Both the position numbers and the translations under genes were made by a program. Below, in pieces: positions 9,534 to 18,371 of a DNA stretch of 64,000 bases. The notes under the pieces were generated by a model. The model had not been told where the DNA came from. It did no database searches and worked only from the letters and a program-made list of their open reading frames with translations. Origin of the DNA: Clostridium_AD sp050717535 (lineage in GTDB: Bacteria; Bacillota; Clostridia; Clostridiales; Clostridiaceae); the NCBI RefSeq assembly GCF_050717535.1, contig NZ_JBOITM010000080.1:1-64000 (forward strand), given 5' to 3'. Within the stretch, counting starts at the first letter, position 1, and each line of letters begins with the position of its first letter.

Positions 9534-9953
9534 ATGTATATTAATGAAACAAAAATAAAAGTAAGGTATGTGGAGACAGATCAAATGGGTATAGTTCATC
9601 ATTCAAATTATTATGCTTGGTTTGAAGTAGGTAGAGGAGAATATATAACAGAAATAGGTATGACATATAGCGAAATGGAAGAAAATAATATTATGATACC
9701 AGTAGTAGAAAGTGCTTGTAAGTACATAGAAGGGGCAAGATATGAGGACATACTTATAATTCAAACATTTATACAAGTACTAAATGGGGCTAAGGTAATA
9801 TTTAATTATAATGTTATTAGAGAAAAAGATGGAAAAATCATAGCTAAGGGTGCTACTACCCATGCTTTTGTCAATGAAAAATTTAGAGTTGTAGACCTTA
9901 AAAAAGCTAATAAAGAGATGTGGAGTAGGTTTCAAAAATTATTTGAAGACTGA
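9534..9953 (+). CDS. Acyl-CoA thioesterase, YbgC/FadM (4HBT) family
   Basis: A hotdog-fold thioesterase that hydrolyses acyl-CoA esters. The 139 residues fit the family. The N-terminus has the diagnostic motif ETDQMGIVHHSNYYAWFEVG, in which the Asp of TDQMG is the usual catalytic residue and HHSNYY the substrate helix. The ATG at 9534 is preferred over 9519 because GGGAGAAGTG lies just upstream of it. It stands alone between inverted repeats. The substrate is not determinable; short or aromatic acyl-CoAs are common for the family. Confidence 0.88.
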   Translation: MYINETKIKVRYVETDQMGIVHHSNYYAWFEVGRGEYITEIGMTYSEMEENNIMIPVVESACKYIEGARYEDILIIQTFIQVLNGAKVIFNYNVIREKDGKIIAKGATTHAFVNEKFRVVDLKKANKEMWSRFQKLFED

Positions 9954-9999
9954 GGGTAATGTCTTATTATGAGTTAAAATTTTTTAATATTCTGTTAAC

Positions 10000-10040
10000 A
10001 AAAAGATATATCGCTTAGAATTCATTTCTAGCGATATATC
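10000..10040 (-). terminator. Intrinsic terminator of the exonuclease gene
   Basis: On the minus strand GATATATCGCT (10040-10030) pairs with AGCGATATATC (10015-10005), and a run of five T follows. It lies just downstream of the minus-strand exonuclease gene. Confidence 0.8.
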
Positions 10041-10091
10041 CTTGACCTTATATCAGAATATTAGAAAAAAATCGTAAATCGTAATAGCACA

Positions 10092-10700
10092 TTACTTAGC
10101 AAGTTGCGAAAAATAATGCTTTGGGATAAAACCTTTCTTGATTCCTTCTGTAACTAGTAAGTATGTTGCAGTAGTATCAAATCTAGCGTCATGAAAATTT
10201 GCAGTATCTCCAAAATATTCATTGCTCTTTAAATTTATTTTACTCTCATTTAATTTGAGGAATGTAATGGCTTCTGATAATTTTGGGTTTTTATATCCAC
10301 CACGAGCTGAATAAAGTTTGCATACATCTTTATAATATTTCATTGTACAAAATGTATGGCTAGGGGTTAGAGTATGTCCACAATTTTTAAGCTCATGAGT
10401 TAGAAATTTTATATCAAAATTAACATTGTGGCCAATAAGAATATCTGCATTGATAAAATCATCAATGAAATCTTCATAAGAATCTTCAAAAGTTTTGCCA
10501 TTACTTAATTCAAATAGTCTATCTACACTAAAACCATGTACATCTTCAGCAGAGGGTTCAACATAATCCACCGTAAAGAATATATTTTTACCTATGGTTT
10601 TTATAGGCTTATAACTAGTATCAACAAGTATGTAACTTAACTGACATATGTTTCCTGGTCTTATACCAGTAGTTTCTGTATCAAAAAAAATCATTTTCAT
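10092..10700 (-). CDS. 3'-5' exonuclease, DnaQ/DEDDh family
   Basis: A stand-alone proofreading-type exonuclease of 202 residues, similar to the DNA polymerase III epsilon domain. All DEDDh motifs are visible: FFDTETTG at the N-terminus (Asp and Glu for metal binding), LIGHNVNFDIKFL in the middle, and HDARFDTTATY near residue 175. The start has GGAGGG 7 bases upstream. It is transcribed alone and ends in its own terminator at 10000-10040. Whether it acts in repair or RNA turnover cannot be told from the sequence. Confidence 0.9.
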   Translation of the reverse strand: MKMIFFDTETTGIRPGNICQLSYILVDTSYKPIKTIGKNIFFTVDYVEPSAEDVHGFSVDRLFELSNGKTFEDSYEDFIDDFINADILIGHNVNFDIKFLTHELKNCGHTLTPSHTFCTMKYYKDVCKLYSARGGYKNPKLSEAITFLKLNESKINLKSNEYFGDTANFHDARFDTTATYLLVTEGIKKGFIPKHYFSQLAK

Positions 10701-10939
10701 TAAAAACCCTCCTGCTGTTCTCTGTGGAACATAACAATTATTAAATGTTATGCCTTCCTTTGTTTTTATATCGACTAAAAATAATGTTGCATTAATTATA
10801 ACATAGATTTTATATCTTTATATATTAGAGAATATTGTATATAATAATTATAAAACTTTCTTTAAAATGCATTATAATTTAATAGGCTAGAATAGACCTA
10901 GATTTATATATGTATTTAGGTGAAGTGGAGGTGAAAAGT

Positions 10940-12613
10940 ATGATTGAACTTTTAAGAAGTCTTACTAATAATTTAGGTTATGTGATTCTTATTGCTTTTT
11001 TTGTTTCTAGGATAGGAAGTTTTAAGGTTATTGTTCAAAAAGAGAAATTTAAGCGAAGAGATTTAATTATGCTTTCAATAATTTTTGGCTCATTTGGAAT
11101 TTTGGGAACTTATACAGGCACAGCAGTTAATGGTGCTATTGCCAACACTAGAATTATTGGAGTAATGGCAGGTGGAATACTTTGTGGGCCTTTTGTAGGG
11201 ATAATGGCAGGGGTCATAGCTGGAATGCACAGACTACTAGTAGACATAAGTGGAATTACATCAATACCGTGTACAATAACAACTATAATCTCAGGAATAG
11301 TTGCAGGAATAGTATTTAAGATATCAAACGAAAATAATAAATGGGTGTATGGATTAATTAGTGGACTTCTAATGGAAATTTTAGAAATGATTTTAATACT
11401 TTTAATGGCACATCCTTATAATAGTGCATTAACTATTGTTAAAAGTATATATTTTCCTATGAGTTTTACTAATGCAATTGGAATTGCAATTCTAATAGTA
11501 ATAATTCAAAAAATGCATGATGAAAAGGAAGAGATTGCAGCAAAGCAAGCAAAAATAGCACTGGAGATAGCTAATAAAACCTTGCCATATTTTAGAGAAA
11601 TGGATGAAAATTCACTAGAAGAAATATGCGGTATAATAAGAGAGTCAATTGCTGCGGATGCGGTAGCTATAACAAATACAGAGTATATCCTAGCTCACGT
11701 AGGTGTAGGGTCTGATCATCATATAAAAGGGCATAGAATTATAACAGAAGCTACAAAAGAAGTTATTAAAGATGGAAACTTGCTTTCTTTAAGTAATGCA
11801 AAGCAGATAGAATGCCCTAATTTAAATTGTAAATTAAAATCCGCAATTATTGCTCCTTTAAAGGAAGGAAATAAAATGATAGGCACCTTAAAAATATATT
11901 ATTGTAAAGAGGATGCAATCTCCTTTAGAAATATAAATTTAGCAGTAGGGTTATCCCAAATTATTTCTACTCAACTAGAAATAAGCAAACTTGGAGAGCT
12001 TAAAGATATGGCAAATAAGGCTGAAATAAAGGCATTGCAAGCTCAGATAAATCCTCACTTTTTATTTAATGCATTAAACACCATAATTTCCTTTATTAGA
12101 ATCAACCCCAGTAGAGCAAGAGAGCTAATTATAAATTTATCTACTTATTTAAGGTATAATTTAGAAGCAGGAGAAAAACCAGTAGATATTTATAGAGAGT
12201 TAGAGCAGGTCAAAGCTTATATAGAGATAGAAAAAGCAAGATTTGGAGAAAAGCTTCATATAATTTACAATATTGAAGATGATCTAGATATTAATATTCC
12301 AAGTCTAATAATTCAACCAATAGTTGAAAATTCTATAAAACACGGTATTTTGGAAGGCAAAGGATATGGAACAGTAACAATTGAAATTAAAAAAATTGAT
12401 GAGGATAATATTATGATAGTAATTGAAGATGATGGAGTTGGCATTTCGGAAAAGACTATAGAAAAGGTTTATAAAGATGAAATGGAAGAGAATAGAATAG
12501 GTATGGCAAATGTTCATAAGAGGTTAAAATATATTTATGGTGAAGGATTAAAAATAGAAAGACTTATCAATGGTACAAGAATTAATTTCAATATAAGGAA
12601 AATAAGGGAGTGA
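10940..12613 (+). CDS. LytS-family sensor histidine kinase
   Basis: A membrane sensor kinase of 557 residues. The N-terminus (about 1-190) has the 5TM Lyt receptor fold with several Gly-rich helices, such as GVMAGGILCGPFVGIMAG. A GAF-like middle follows (about 215-350), with paired cysteines in CPNLNCK. Next come the His-kinase box AQINPHFLFNALNTI near residue 370, whose HF His is the phosphorylation site, and an ATPase domain with NSIKHG and EDDGVGIS. The ATG at 10940 has GGAGGTG in place; 10910 is rejected. Its response regulator starts 4 bases after its stop. Placement ahead of two CstA transporters suggests it senses their substrate, as BtsS does for pyruvate in E. coli. Confidence 0.92.
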   Translation: MIELLRSLTNNLGYVILIAFFVSRIGSFKVIVQKEKFKRRDLIMLSIIFGSFGILGTYTGTAVNGAIANTRIIGVMAGGILCGPFVGIMAGVIAGMHRLLVDISGITSIPCTITTIISGIVAGIVFKISNENNKWVYGLISGLLMEILEMILILLMAHPYNSALTIVKSIYFPMSFTNAIGIAILIVIIQKMHDEKEEIAAKQAKIALEIANKTLPYFREMDENSLEEICGIIRESIAADAVAITNTEYILAHVGVGSDHHIKGHRIITEATKEVIKDGNLLSLSNAKQIECPNLNCKLKSAIIAPLKEGNKMIGTLKIYYCKEDAISFRNINLAVGLSQIISTQLEISKLGELKDMANKAEIKALQAQINPHFLFNALNTIISFIRINPSRARELIINLSTYLRYNLEAGEKPVDIYRELEQVKAYIEIEKARFGEKLHIIYNIEDDLDINIPSLIIQPIVENSIKHGILEGKGYGTVTIEIKKIDEDNIMIVIEDDGVGISEKTIEKVYKDEMEENRIGMANVHKRLKYIYGEGLKIERLINGTRINFNIRKIRE

Positions 12614-12617
12614 TGAT

Positions 12618-13319
12618 GTGAACTGTATTATTGTTGATGATGAGTTTCCTTCAAGAGAGGAATTAAAATATTTTATAAACAATTTTAGTAGTATTAAAAT
12701 ATTGGAGGAATTTGATGATTCTATTAAGGCGCTAGAGTATATTGAATTAAATAAACCAGACATTATTTTTCTGGATATCAATATGCCCAAGTTAGATGGA
12801 ATGGCACTAGGCAAAATTATTAGCCATTTTCCTAAACAATCTCTTATCATCTTTATTACAGCTCATAAGGATTTTGCTGTAGATGCTTTTGCAATTCAAG
12901 CATATGATTATATATTAAAGCCCTATTCAGAGGAGCGTATAGTTAGTACATTATTAAACATTGAAAAATGTTCAGATAAAAAATGTACAAATAATAAAAT
13001 AACTCTTTGGAAAGATGGTAAAATGATGGTAAAGAGTATAAGTGATATTTCTTACTGTCAAGCAAGTGAACGAGAAACATTAATTTATATTAAAGGAGTA
13101 CAGTATAATGTGAATTGTAGCATTTCAGAATTTTACAATAGACTTCCAAAAGAATTATTTTTTAGAAGTCATAGATCTTATATTATAAATATTGATAAAA
13201 TAACAGAAATAGTTCCATGGTTTAATAATACATATATATTAAAGATACAAGGAGAGAAAATAGATATTCCTGTAAGCAGGAATAATATAATTGAATTTAA
13301 ACAGATAATGAGCATATAA
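12618..13319 (+). CDS. LytTR-family response regulator
   Basis: The partner of the preceding kinase, 233 residues. The N-terminal receiver domain shows VDDEFPSREEL and IIFLDINMP with the phospho-acceptor Asp near residue 52. TAHK and a conserved Lys in YILKPY complete the pocket. The C-terminal half is a LytTR DNA-binding domain (SERETLIYIKG, FFRSHRSYIIN). It starts at GTG 12618, 4 bases after the kinase stop, with GGAG upstream, so the pair is translationally linked. A terminator follows directly, so the cstA genes are separate transcription units and probable targets. Confidence 0.93.
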   Translation: MNCIIVDDEFPSREELKYFINNFSSIKILEEFDDSIKALEYIELNKPDIIFLDINMPKLDGMALGKIISHFPKQSLIIFITAHKDFAVDAFAIQAYDYILKPYSEERIVSTLLNIEKCSDKKCTNNKITLWKDGKMMVKSISDISYCQASERETLIYIKGVQYNVNCSISEFYNRLPKELFFRSHRSYIINIDKITEIVPWFNNTYILKIQGEKIDIPVSRNNIIEFKQIMSI

Positions 13320-13342
13320 GAGCACTTCGTGTGCTCTTTTTT
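13318..13342 (+). terminator. Terminator of the LytS/LytTR pair
   Basis: GAGCAC (13320-13325) pairs with GTGCTC (13331-13336), followed by six T. The hairpin overlaps the stop codon of the regulator. Confidence 0.85.
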
Positions 13343-13346
13343 ACAT

Positions 13347-13410
13347 TTCATGTATAAAAGTGTATTAAAAATTAAAATAATATATTACAATTCTGTTAAT
13401 AAATAATTTA
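13347..13410 (+). promoter_or_regulatory. Leader and probable control region of the first cstA gene
   Basis: The region holds TTCATGTAT (13347-13355) and the block ATATATTACAATTCTGTTAA (13380-13399), then AAATAA and the ribosome site AGGAGGCGTT. The same elements recur at nearly the same spacing before the second cstA gene (TTCATGTAT is 68 and 66 bases from the two starts). The upstream box is a candidate LytTR regulator site; direct evidence of binding is lacking. Confidence 0.5.
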
Positions 13411-13422
13411 GGAGGCGTTGAA

Positions 13423-14874
13423 ATGGTATCTTTTATTTTAGCAATTATTGCTCTTGTTGTAGGTTATTTTATTTATGGTACATTCGTAGAAAAAATTTTT
13501 GGGGCAGACGAGTCAATTCAAACCCCGGCTGTAAGGTTGGCAGATGGTGTGGATTTTGTTCAGATGCCTGCTTGGAAAATTTTCTTGATTCAATTTCTTA
13601 ATATAGCAGGACTAGGTCCTATATTTGGTGCGATTGCAGGAGCAATGTGGGGACCAGCAGCATTTTTATGGATTGTTTTTGGCTGTATATTTGCTGGAGG
13701 AGTTCATGATTATTTTTCAGGTATGTTATCGGTAAGACATGATGGTGCAAGTATACCTGAAGTTGTGGGAAAATATATGGGTAATGGATTTAAAAACTTT
13801 ATGAGAGTGTTTTCAGTAATACTTTTAGTGCTTGTAGGAGTTGTATTTGTAAGTGGACCAGCAAGTATATTACAAGGGTTAACAGGAATGAATCTTCAAG
13901 TACTAATATATATTATATTCGCGTATTATTTGTTAGCAACAATGATTCCCATAGATAAACTTATAGGAAAAATATATCCTATTTTTGGAGCATGTCTATT
14001 CATTATGGCATTTGGAGTAGCTGGTGCTTTGATTTTAGGAGGATACCATATTCCAGAAATAATACCAGCTAATTTAATAAATATGCATTCAAAACCAGGC
14101 TCTAATCCAATATTTCCTATGTTATTCATAACCATTGCTTGTGGAGCTATTTCAGGTTTTCACGCAACTCAATCACCATTAATGGCAAGATGTATAAGTA
14201 GTGAAAAACAAGGTAAAAAAATATTTTATGGTGCAATGATAGCAGAGGGTGTAATTGCATTAATTTGGGCAGCAGCAGCAATGAGTTTCTTTGGAGGGGT
14301 AAATGAATTAAATGCTACTATGGCTATAAAAGGTCATACAGCAGCTTGGGTAGTAAATCAAGTTTCAATTAGTTTACTTGGAAAAGTTGGTGGAATCTTG
14401 GCTATACTTGGAGTTGTAGCTTGTCCTATAACTTCTGGAGATACAGCATTTAGAAGTGCAAGACTTACTATAGCTGATACGTTTAAATTTAAACAAGGTC
14501 CTCTTAAAAATAGATTCCTAATCAGTATTCCATTATTTGTAGTAGGATTCATGTTAACTAAAATAGATTTTGCTATAATATGGAGATACTTTGGATGGTC
14601 TAATCAAACTTTAGCTACTATAGTATTATGGACAGCAGGAATGTACTTGGTCACTATAGGGAAAAGACATTGGATTGCAACGGTGCCAGCTACATTTATG
14701 ACAGCGGTATGTACTTCTTACATTTTAATAGCACCAGAGGGATTTAAGCTATCTCAAAGTATTTCCTACCCAATAGGAATTATAGGAGCAATTGCGGCTA
14801 TGGTAATTTTCTTAATGGCAGCAAAAAAAATAGTAGTAAAACAGACACAAGAAAATAAAGTAGCAAACATGTAA
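13423..14874 (+). CDS. cstA: CstA-family transporter 1
   Basis: A carbon-starvation CstA family permease of 483 residues with many membrane helices. Diagnostic stretches include LNIAGLGPIFGAIAGAMWG, FAGGVHDYFSGMLSVRHDG, CGAISGFHATQSPLMARC and CPITSGDTAFRSARL. Family members import peptides or pyruvate. The gene follows a LytS/LytTR pair, as BtsT follows BtsSR control in E. coli, so pyruvate or a related acid is a reasonable guess for the substrate. AGGAGG is 6-7 bases before the ATG. It is about 85-90 percent identical by eye to the next cstA gene, which points to tandem duplication. Confidence 0.92.
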   Translation: MVSFILAIIALVVGYFIYGTFVEKIFGADESIQTPAVRLADGVDFVQMPAWKIFLIQFLNIAGLGPIFGAIAGAMWGPAAFLWIVFGCIFAGGVHDYFSGMLSVRHDGASIPEVVGKYMGNGFKNFMRVFSVILLVLVGVVFVSGPASILQGLTGMNLQVLIYIIFAYYLLATMIPIDKLIGKIYPIFGACLFIMAFGVAGALILGGYHIPEIIPANLINMHSKPGSNPIFPMLFITIACGAISGFHATQSPLMARCISSEKQGKKIFYGAMIAEGVIALIWAAAAMSFFGGVNELNATMAIKGHTAAWVVNQVSISLLGKVGGILAILGVVACPITSGDTAFRSARLTIADTFKFKQGPLKNRFLISIPLFVVGFMLTKIDFAIIWRYFGWSNQTLATIVLWTAGMYLVTIGKRHWIATVPATFMTAVCTSYILIAPEGFKLSQSISYPIGIIGAIAAMVIFLMAAKKIVVKQTQENKVANM

Positions 14875-14900
14875 AAATTAAACAATACAAATAAAAAAAA

Positions 14901-14935
14901 CTTATCACCATAATATTATGGTGATAAGCTTTTTT
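14901..14935 (+). terminator. Terminator after cstA 1
   Basis: A perfect 28-base palindrome, CTTATCACCATAAT joined to its complement (14901-14928), followed by C and six T. Confidence 0.88.
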
Positions 14936-15011
14936 ATAGAATCCAAACTATATATTACAAATTTTGATAAAATAATCGATATAAAAGCATTCTATGTACA
15001 TTTATTGTTTA

Positions 15012-15075
15012 TTCATGTATGAAATCGTCTTCAAATCACAAAAATATATTACAATTATGTTAACAAATAAATAGG
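15012..15075 (+). promoter_or_regulatory. Leader and probable control region of the second cstA gene
   Basis: A near copy of the region before the first cstA gene: TTCATGTAT at 15012-15020 and ATATATTACAATTATGTTAA at 15044-15063, followed by AAATAA and AGGAGGCGTT. Conservation of these blocks where the bases between have diverged suggests shared regulation, most likely by the LytTR regulator at 12618. Confidence 0.5.
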
Positions 15076-15085
15076 AGGCGTTCAT

Positions 15086-16522
15086 ATGATATCGTTTATT
15101 TTAGCAATCATTGCACTTATAGCAGGGTATTTTATTTATGGCACAATTGTAGAAAAAGTATTTGGGGCAGATGAGACTAAACAGACTCCAGCTATTAGGC
15201 TAGCAGATGGTGTAGATTTTGTCGAGATGCCTGAATGGAAGATCTTTTTAATTCAATTTCTTAATATTGCAGGGCTAGGTCCTATATTCGGAGCAATTGC
15301 AGGCGCAATGTGGGGTCCAGTAGCATTTTTATGGATTGTATTTGGATGTATCTTTGCAGGTGGAGTTCACGATTATTTTTCAGGTATGTTATCAGTAAGG
15401 CATGATGGCGCAAGTATTCCTGAAGTTGTAGGAATATATCTTGGTAAAGGTTTTAAAAACTTTATGAGAGTGTTTTCAGTTATAGTTTTAGTACTAGTAG
15501 GAGTAGTTTTTGTAACTGGACCTGCAGGTATATTAAATAGTTTAACAGGGATGAATGTTACAACATTAGTATATATTATATTCGCATATTACTTAATTGC
15601 AACAATGGTTCCAATAGATAAGCTTATTGGAAAAATATATCCTATTTTCGGTTTTTGTTTGTTAATTATGGCAGTTGGAATTGCTGGAGCATTAATTTTC
15701 GGAGGATACCATATCCCAGAAATAACACCAGCTAATTTGATAAATATGCATTCGGCTCCAGGCTCACACCCAATATTCCCTATGTTATTCATAACTATTG
15801 CTTGTGGAGCTATTTCAGGTTTTCACGCAACACAATCACCACTAATGGCAAGATGTATATCTAGTGAAAAGCAAGGTAAAAAAATATTTTATGGTTCTAT
15901 GATAACTGAAGGTATAGTTGCATTAATTTGGGCAGCTGCAGCAATGAGCTTCTTTGGAGGAGTAGAACAGTTAAATGCTACTATGGCAATTCCAGGTCAT
16001 ACAGCAGCATGGGTAGTAAATGAATCTTCAATTAGTTTACTTGGCAAGGTTGGCGGAATATTGGCTATACTTGGAGTTGTAGCATGTCCTATAACTTCTG
16101 GTGATACAGCATTCAGAAGTGCAAGATTAACTATAGCTGATGCATTAAAATTTAAACAAGGTCCTATTAAAAATAGATTCCTAATTAGTATTCCATTATT
16201 TATAGTGGGGTTCATGTTAACTAGGATGGATTTTGCAATAATATGGAGATACTTTGGATGGTCTAACCAAACATTAGCTACTATAGTATTATGGACAGCA
16301 GGTATGTATATGGTTAATATAGGTAAGAAACATTGGATGGCAACCATTCCGGCTACATTTATGACGGCGGTATGTACCACTTACATTTTAATAGCACCAG
16401 AGGGATTTAAGTTATCTCAAATGATTTCACTTCCAGTAGGAATTATAGCAGCAATAGCAGCAATGGTAATTTTCTTAAAAGCAGCAAAAAAGGTAGAAGT
16501 GAAAAATAGCATTAAAATGTAA
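15086..16522 (+). CDS. cstA: CstA-family transporter 2
   Basis: A second CstA-family permease of 478 residues, collinear with the gene at 13423 and carrying the same motifs (FAGGVHDYFSGMLSVRHDG, CGAISGFHATQSPLMARC, CPITSGDTAFRSARL). Most differences are conservative, near the second and third helices and at the C-terminus. It has its own leader and its own terminator, so the copies can be expressed independently. The substrate is inferred from family and context to be pyruvate or a peptide. Confidence 0.92.
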   Translation: MISFILAIIALIAGYFIYGTIVEKVFGADETKQTPAIRLADGVDFVEMPEWKIFLIQFLNIAGLGPIFGAIAGAMWGPVAFLWIVFGCIFAGGVHDYFSGMLSVRHDGASIPEVVGIYLGKGFKNFMRVFSVIVLVLVGVVFVTGPAGILNSLTGMNVTTLVYIIFAYYLIATMVPIDKLIGKIYPIFGFCLLIMAVGIAGALIFGGYHIPEITPANLINMHSAPGSHPIFPMLFITIACGAISGFHATQSPLMARCISSEKQGKKIFYGSMITEGIVALIWAAAAMSFFGGVEQLNATMAIPGHTAAWVVNESSISLLGKVGGILAILGVVACPITSGDTAFRSARLTIADALKFKQGPIKNRFLISIPLFIVGFMLTRMDFAIIWRYFGWSNQTLATIVLWTAGMYMVNIGKKHWMATIPATFMTAVCTTYILIAPEGFKLSQMISLPVGIIAAIAAMVIFLKAAKKVEVKNSIKM

Positions 16523-16550
16523 GCTTTTTATAAATCTCATTTATAAAATA

Positions 16551-16588
16551 AAAAAGCTGTTAACATAATTATTATGTTAACAGCTTTT
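16551..16588. terminator. Bidirectional terminator between cstA 2 and the amidohydrolase
   Basis: AAAAAGCTGTTAACATAA (16551-16568) pairs with TTATGTTAACAGCTTTT (16572-16588). The flanking A and T tracts let it work on both strands between the converging genes. Confidence 0.88.
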
Positions 16589-16590
16589 AC

Positions 16591-17751
16591 TTATATATTT
16601 TTTATAATTTCACCATTTACCATTACAAATTCTACTTTACTTCTTAAATCAAAGGGATGTCCATTATATATAACAATATCAGCATCTTTTCCAATTTCTA
16701 AGCTTCCAACCCTATCCGCTATATCAAGTATTTCTGCAGCATTTATGGTTATAGCTTTAAGAGCTTCTTCTTCGTCCATACCTTCCCTTGCCGCAATACC
16801 TGCACATACTGGAAGATATTGAAGAGGAATTACTGGATGATCTGTCATTATAGCTACCTTTAACCCGGCTTTGGAAAGGATTCCAGGTGTTTTAAAAGTT
16901 AGATTTTGAAGTTCTACTTTTGATCTAGTGGATAATGCTGGACCTAGGATTATTCCCTTTTGAATGCCTTCTTTTAAATAATCTATAATTAAGTGGCCCT
17001 CTGTGCAATGGTCAAGGGTTATATCTATGTCAAATTCCTTTGCAATTCTAAGTGCAGTAAGAATGTCATCGGCCCTATGAGCATGAGCTTTTAAAGGTAT
17101 TTCTTTTCTTATAACCTTCGCTAGAGCTTCCATTTTTATATCAAAATCGGGTATTTTATCCGGATTTTCTTTGGATTTGTTCTGTTTTTCTACATACATC
17201 TTAGCTTTAAAAAGATTTTCTCGAAGGATTGCAGCAGTGCCCATTCTTGTACTTGGAGATTTTTTTTGGGCATGATATACTCTTTTAGGATTTTCACCAA
17301 AGGCTACCTTCATAGCAAGACAATCATTTACAATCATATCGTCAATCCTATCACCGTAGGTTTTAATAACTGCAAACTGTCCACCAATTACATTAGCACT
17401 GCCAGGACCGGTTGCAACAGTTGTTATTCCAGCTTGTACAGCATCATTAAAACAAAGATCTCTAGGGTTAATGGCATCTATTGCTCTTAAATGAGGAGTA
17501 ACTGGGTCAACGGCTTCATTACCATCAGCACCTTCAAAGCCCATTCCGTCCTCCCACATTCCAAGGTGGCAGTGAGCATCAATCATTCCTGGCATAACAA
17601 ATTTACCTTTAGCATCAATGAGTTCTGCATTAGCCGGTGGCCTTACGTCATCTCCAATAGCAATAATTTTACCTTGATCAACTAAAATCATTCCATTTTC
17701 AAAATTTTGCTTAGCCATTGTATGGATATTTGCATTTTTAATTAAAATCAT
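16591..17751 (-). CDS. Amidohydrolase family metal-dependent hydrolase
   Basis: A 386-residue hydrolase of the imidazolonepropionase-like amidohydrolase group. It has the N-terminal beta sandwich, the metal motif MIDAHCHLG near residue 60, a His in LKAHAHRADD, DHCTEGH, and the Asp of MTDHPVIP. The C-terminal ADIVIYNGHPFD strand is typical. AGGAGG precedes the ATG. It is a single gene convergent with cstA 2. A 10-base-pair inverted repeat lies in its leader (17781-17814). The substrate is unknown. Confidence 0.9.
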   Translation of the reverse strand: MILIKNANIHTMAKQNFENGMILVDQGKIIAIGDDVRPPANAELIDAKGKFVMPGMIDAHCHLGMWEDGMGFEGADGNEAVDPVTPHLRAIDAINPRDLCFNDAVQAGITTVATGPGSANVIGGQFAVIKTYGDRIDDMIVNDCLAMKVAFGENPKRVYHAQKKSPSTRMGTAAILRENLFKAKMYVEKQNKSKENPDKIPDFDIKMEALAKVIRKEIPLKAHAHRADDILTALRIAKEFDIDITLDHCTEGHLIIDYLKEGIQKGIILGPALSTRSKVELQNLTFKTPGILSKAGLKVAIMTDHPVIPLQYLPVCAGIAAREGMDEEEALKAITINAAEILDIADRVGSLEIGKDADIVIYNGHPFDLRSKVEFVMVNGEIIKNI

Positions 17752-17780
17752 ATAAAAACCTCCTGAATTTTTAGCGACTT

Positions 17781-17814
17781 ATAGCAAAATAAAGTAAAAT
17801 AGTCATTTTGCTAT
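17781..17814 (-). promoter_or_regulatory. Inverted repeat in the leader of the amidohydrolase gene
   Basis: ATAGCAAAAT (17781-17790) and ATTTTGCTAT (17805-17814) form a perfect 10-base-pair repeat about 30 bases upstream of the start. It could be an operator or an RNA hairpin. The rest of 17815-18016 shows no gene or clear motif. Confidence 0.4.
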
Positions 17815-18016
17815 AATAATATTAATATATTGGAAATAGTATACTGAGAATATTATAACATATTTTTATGACCACTAATAAATACAAATGCACAAAAATT
17901 AAGCATTATTTTTAAGATGAATTGTACCCCTGTAACTTTGATGCTAACTTACATGGGAGTAATGATATTATCAGGTAAAAGTAGATAAAATTTCAACAGA
18001 TAAATAGTAATACTAT

Positions 18017-18059
18017 AAAAAAGCTGATTAGAAAGTAAAATTTTCTAATCAGCTTTTTT
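18017..18059. terminator. Bidirectional terminator after the 59-residue gene
   Basis: AAAAGCTGATTAGAAA (about 18019-18034) pairs with TTTTCTAATCAGCTTTT (18041-18057), with A and T runs on both sides. It ends the minus-strand gene at 18091. Confidence 0.85.
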
Positions 18060-18090
18060 ATTAATTATTATGTTTAAAAGATATTATTTA

Positions 18091-18270
18091 TTATCTTCTA
18101 TGCTCCACAAGATCAATTGATCCTAGTACAATGTGTGCTAGTCCAAATCCAATTACACCTGCTTCAATCATAGGAAGCATATTTTTCTTTTTCATATTAG
18201 ACCTAGATAGTGTAGCGCCGGTAGCAGTAACAACTGCGCCTAACATAGTTGGTATTAATCCTTCACGCAT
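18091..18270 (-). CDS. Small conserved-looking protein, 59 residues
   Basis: This short gene starts at an ATG with a perfect AAAGGAGG seven to eight bases upstream and ends at TAA before a strong terminator. The product begins MREGLIPTMLGAVVTATGAT and has a basic turn (SRSNMKKKN) followed by a second hydrophobic stretch, MIEAGVIGFGLAHIVLGSI. It looks like a two-helix membrane hairpin. I do not recognise a function. The ribosome site and terminator make it a real gene despite its size. Confidence 0.75.
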   Translation of the reverse strand: MREGLIPTMLGAVVTATGATLSRSNMKKKNMLPMIEAGVIGFGLAHIVLGSIDLVEHRR

Positions 18271-18371
18271 ACTAAAAACCTCCTTTTTAATATTATATTA
18301 TTATGTTTTACAAATAAGAGATTTTTAATACTGTAAAATATATAGAATATATGCTTTATATTTCTAGTGGA

